A DNA stretch of 64,000 nucleotides from Pohlia nutans. Lineage: Eukaryota > Streptophyta > Bryopsida > Bryales > Mniaceae. The stretch is taken from assembly GCA_022496805.1 (NCBI GenBank), contig CM040107.1, forward strand, positions 9,816,501 to 9,880,500, written 5' to 3'. A program made the translations under genes and the position numbers. This document shows, piece by piece, positions 61,246 through 64,000 of the stretch (position 1 is its first letter; every line of letters begins with the position of its first letter). The notes beneath the pieces were generated by a model. The model was not told the origin of the DNA, ran no database searches, and saw nothing but the letters and a program-made list of their open reading frames with translations.

Positions 61246-63309
61246 TGTCAAACCTCGTAATATTCAAAAACGAGCAGTTAGGGTTTGTAGGGCAGTAAGC
61301 GGTAGCCCCTGCCCCATAAATGGGAGAAGTAGCGTTCATGATGGCCTTTTTATTTATTTGGAGATAGTAGTGCTCTCGTGCGCGCTTAAGTGTTTGCTAC
61401 AGAACTTGGAATGGCGGCGGACCGGACAGGAAATCGAATGGAAAACTAGATGTCGGGGGACAGGCCCCTGCCGGACCCGGCCACGATCCGGGATTTGAAT
61501 TGGGCCGCCTTAAATTGGGCGGCTCACTATTCATTTCTTCCCGGTTCCTCCAGCCCTCCGCGCGCACTCTCTTTTGCATTTCCGGAGAGTGTTAGGGTTT
61601 CCATTGCGCGTCCGGAGGGAGAAAGCAATGAGCGATTGACATTTGGGGATTTTGAGCGCCCGGGAGTTAGGGAAATTGAGCAACCAGGGAGAGAAAGTAG
61701 TGCGAAGTTGGAGTTGGAGAAGGGCGAGCACCCAGACCGTGAGCGCCGAAATTTCAGGCGGAGTTTGCGGAAGTGAGTGAGTGCGTTGCAGGGAAGAAAG
61801 GCGCGAGGACTCCTGGAGGTCAGGCGCACATCACGGAAGCGGAAGGAAAAGCGTTTGGAGAGAGAAGCACGTGATTTGCAAGAGAGAGAGAGAGCGCACC
61901 CGGAGAGGAGGACGCGCCATTCACGGAGGAGTGGAGAAGCGCACCCAGAGGCATCAGCTATGGCGCGCAGGGAGAACGGATCCAAAATCCCGGAGAAGAG
62001 GATCCTTCCGGATATCCTGCAGCACTCAGAAGACTTCAATGAGTTGCTCAAGGACCTCGAGAAGATCAGGTGTTTGGGGTTGTTTGGGAAGGTGTGGGAC
62101 GCCCGAATGTTGGAAGAAATTGAGGGCGGAGCTATGGATGCTGCTTTCCGGGCGACCATCCGGGCGAAGTACGGGAATTGGACCCGGGAGCTTTGGCGAG
62201 CCGTGTTCGATTTCAGGACACGAGCGAGGACCTGGAACCGGGCAGCAAGGGCGACACAAATTGGGTGAAGGCATGCTTCATTTACCTCTTGGACCACGAC
62301 CGGTTGAAGGTGGCGGATTGCAAGGATCCCCGGGAGCAACGGCTGCTCCAATACGTGGTGCCAATCCTCAACCCGGAGAAGCCCTCTACCCTCACGGTTA
62401 CACTGGCCAGGGGCATCTTCTCCACACTCCTCCGGAAGAAGAAGATCAACTGGGCGTACCTCGTGCACTGAAACACCCAGAAGTGGGCCCGGAACCTCGA
62501 CAACAAGAAGGGATGTCCGCTGGCCCCGTTTCTCTACCACCTGTACGAGAAGGAAGGGTGCATTACGCAGGAAGAGAAGAAGAGGTTGGAGATTCCTCCT
62601 ATTCCTGGAGTGAGGAATCCAGCCAAGAAGAAGACAGCACTTCCGGGAGGAGGAGCGAGGACGAGCCGACCCGGATCCTCGCTACGACCGGAAGAAAGGA
62701 GGATGGCTCCACCGGCACCTCAACCGGACAAGAGCAGCATCCGGGACGAGCGCAGGAAGGAGAGGGAAGACCGAGTGCGACCGGGTGGAGCCAGCACAAA
62801 TCCGGAGCTGAGAACCAAGAAGAGAGAAGACCGCACGGAGGGAGGCCAACCAGGTGGTGTCAGGCCGTGACGGGAAGAGCGGGAGGAGTAGAAGAAGGAC
62901 TCGGAGGTAGGCCGACCGGGTGGGGCAGGACCACAGCAAGAGTTGGGGACAAAGTGAAGGGAGGACCCGGGAGAAGACAAAGAGGAGAAGGAATCCTCAC
63001 AGCCGAAGCTGACCCGGAAGAAGAGGGTGGATCTGGCAGCGGGTTCGCAACCGGATGGGAGAGGCTCTTCCCAAACGCGGCGTAAGGTGGAGCCAGTGGT
63101 GGAGTCCAGACTGGCGGAGGAGACGGGTCATCCTCAAGCGCATCCCAGGAGCAGCCGGAAGCAGGTTCCAGACCGATGGACAAAGATCCTGCCCCGGTGG
63201 GTCCACAGGAACAGCGGTTAGAGGAGAACACATTGGAGGAAGGAGGTTCGTCCCAGATACAACCCAGGGCCAGCCGGACTGGAAAAGAAAGCTGGTCCTC
63301 ACCCCTGGG
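61246..63309 (+). mobile_element. TG...CA element, copy D (truncated at a junction with inverted gypsy DNA)
   Basis: Starts TGTCAAACCTCGTAATATTC at 61246 and follows copy A closely (promoter-like TATTTATTTGG near 61349). Similarity stops abruptly at about 63309, inside the KRKLVLTP segment of the ORF, where antisense integrase sequence begins. Left flank is CGTAA; no right end, so no target duplication can be tested. Confidence 0.65.
61411..63309 (+). pseudogene. ORF of element D, truncated
   Basis: Starts MAADRTGNRMEN, then TAG at about 61447 (where copy B has Arg), TGA near 61774, 62469 and 62868, and a one-base shift around 62215. Recognisable family segments are KIPEKRILPDILQHSEDF, ERGAMDAAF-type core, LEPGSKGDTNWVKACFIYLL, YVVPILNPEKPSTLTVTLAR and NKKGCPLAPFLYHLYEKEG. 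The low-complexity part ends at DWKRKLVLTPG, after which the element is lost. The several TGA codons replacing CGA/CGG fit CpG decay. Confidence 0.6.
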
Positions 63310-64000
63310 AGGGCTAAGTTGCGTGGTTGTCTTGGTAGCAACACGGTATGCCCATAGGGCGGCTGGGAGACAGTCGTTCCAGTCAGCTTGGTTGGCATGG
63401 ATGAATCCTCTAAGCATATTGATAAGTGTCTTGTTTGTTGACTCCGCTTGGTCGTTTCCTTGTGGATAGTATACTGTACTAGTTCTATGCTTGATGATGT
63501 GCTTTTCCATGAGATCCTCGATGACTGAGTTAACGAAGTGAGTACCTTGCTCTGAGACGATCGTGGTGTCCGGGCCTTGGTGCCCTCCCGCTGGGCCGTC
63601 ATGGAGGTGAGTTATAATCCCACGCTTTTCCTTGGCAGGCACACATAATCGAGTTTCTTGGTCAGGACCTCGGCGGTAAAGATGTCCCAGGATGACAGTG
63701 TATGGCAAGGTGGTGCGTACAAAGCTAATTTTTCTGGTCCCAATGAGGTCAGCAGGGACGTCACCTTTTGTTAAGTACTGGATGATATCCGTTGTCCAAT
63801 CCTTAACTCCTTGGACATCCATGGTGGCAGCTTGGATGTCATGATCCCTACTAGGATGGTCGTAACTGGTCCGATAGCAGTGCTGGCATTCCTGGACATC
63901 TATGGCGGTAGCTTGGATGTATGGCTCATTGAATGAGTCGTCTATCCCTTCCTCGGTGGTATTGGTGTCCCTGGACAAGTAATCAGCGACTATGTACCGT
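63310..64000 (-). pseudogene. Ty3/gypsy pol fragment: RNase H end and internally deleted integrase
   Basis: On the minus strand the open frame enters from the window edge with RYIVADYLSRDTNTTEE (the end of the reverse transcriptase/RNase H part of gypsy pol, cf. the V-A-D-x-L-S-R motif), then an integrase: HLHDGPAGGHQG (HH of the zinc finger), and directly IVSEQGTHFVNSVIEDLM, VYYPQGNDQAESTNKTLINM and CLPAALWAYRVATKTTTQLS. About 100 residues are missing between HQG and the second catalytic position, removing the CC of the zinc finger and the first catalytic Asp; the second is Glu (SEQGTHF rather than SDQGTHF). It is therefore dead. It joins element D head-on at about 63309, its frame running on into antisense of D. 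Confidence 0.75.

Noticed and set aside
62860..63309. Continuation of the integrase frame into a 372-codon protein
   Set aside because: Beyond about 63309 the frame is the antisense of element D's low-complexity ORF, a junction artefact and not a domain.

Overview
This is a repeat-dense, intron-containing nuclear segment from a plant-like (streptophyte) genome. The evidence is CACTA/EnSpm-type DNA transposons with 3-bp target duplications, a hAT-like element with an 8-bp duplication, a tRNA-derived SINE, a Ty3/gypsy integrase, a DUF7869-type gene, a plant-style FCP1-like phosphatase (DLN motif), GT-AG introns, and long (TA)n and satellite arrays. A charophyte alga such as Chara is possible, but the sequence alone cannot prove it. 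There is no bacterial-style operon, CRISPR array, rRNA or intact tRNA gene.

Layout. 0-4 kb: the start of an acidic host-type gene on the minus strand, then a CACTA-like element carrying a spliced SET-domain gene and a DUF4216-like remnant. 4-12.6 kb: gene-poor AT-rich DNA with a hAT-like element (7310-9179), a coding fragment broken only by TAG codons, a CACTA MITE (10749-11014) and a truncated DUF7869 copy. 12.8-23.4 kb: a GGGGCAGTCGG-type satellite split by a 4.4-kb TG...CA element (copy A), then a ~104-bp satellite array in opposing orientations around a (TA)n tract. 23.4-30.3 kb: mostly non-genic, with degenerate tandem repeats. 30.5-43.7 kb: the most unusual part, a DUF7869 gene (minus) and a divergent gene (plus) that looks like a ParB-like domain joined to a methyltransferase-like C-terminus. 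Both are surrounded, and the second also interrupted in its introns, by some 25 copies of a 21-bp palindrome with arms TTTAGGTCG and CGACCTAAA. 44-46.3 kb: an FCP1-like phosphatase gene and an unrecognised exon. 46.6-64 kb: three more copies (B, C, D) of the TG...CA element, one inserted with a perfect 5-bp duplication into an unrecognised multi-exon minus-strand gene, and finally a deleted gypsy integrase.

How it fits together. The DUF7869 gene has an acidic-residue pattern reminiscent of RNase H-like transposases, and a second broken copy with the same 3' flank lies 20 kb away, so it behaves as part of a mobile family. The divergent ParB/methyltransferase-like gene shares its palindrome field, and I suggest the two genes plus palindromes are one large mobile element or its remains. 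In-frame stops within otherwise open coding frames are overwhelmingly TAG, often where Gln (CAG) is expected. This suggests either CAG-to-TAG decay of methylated DNA or a non-standard reading of TAG.

All calls are from reading the sequence by eye; no alignment or database search was run.
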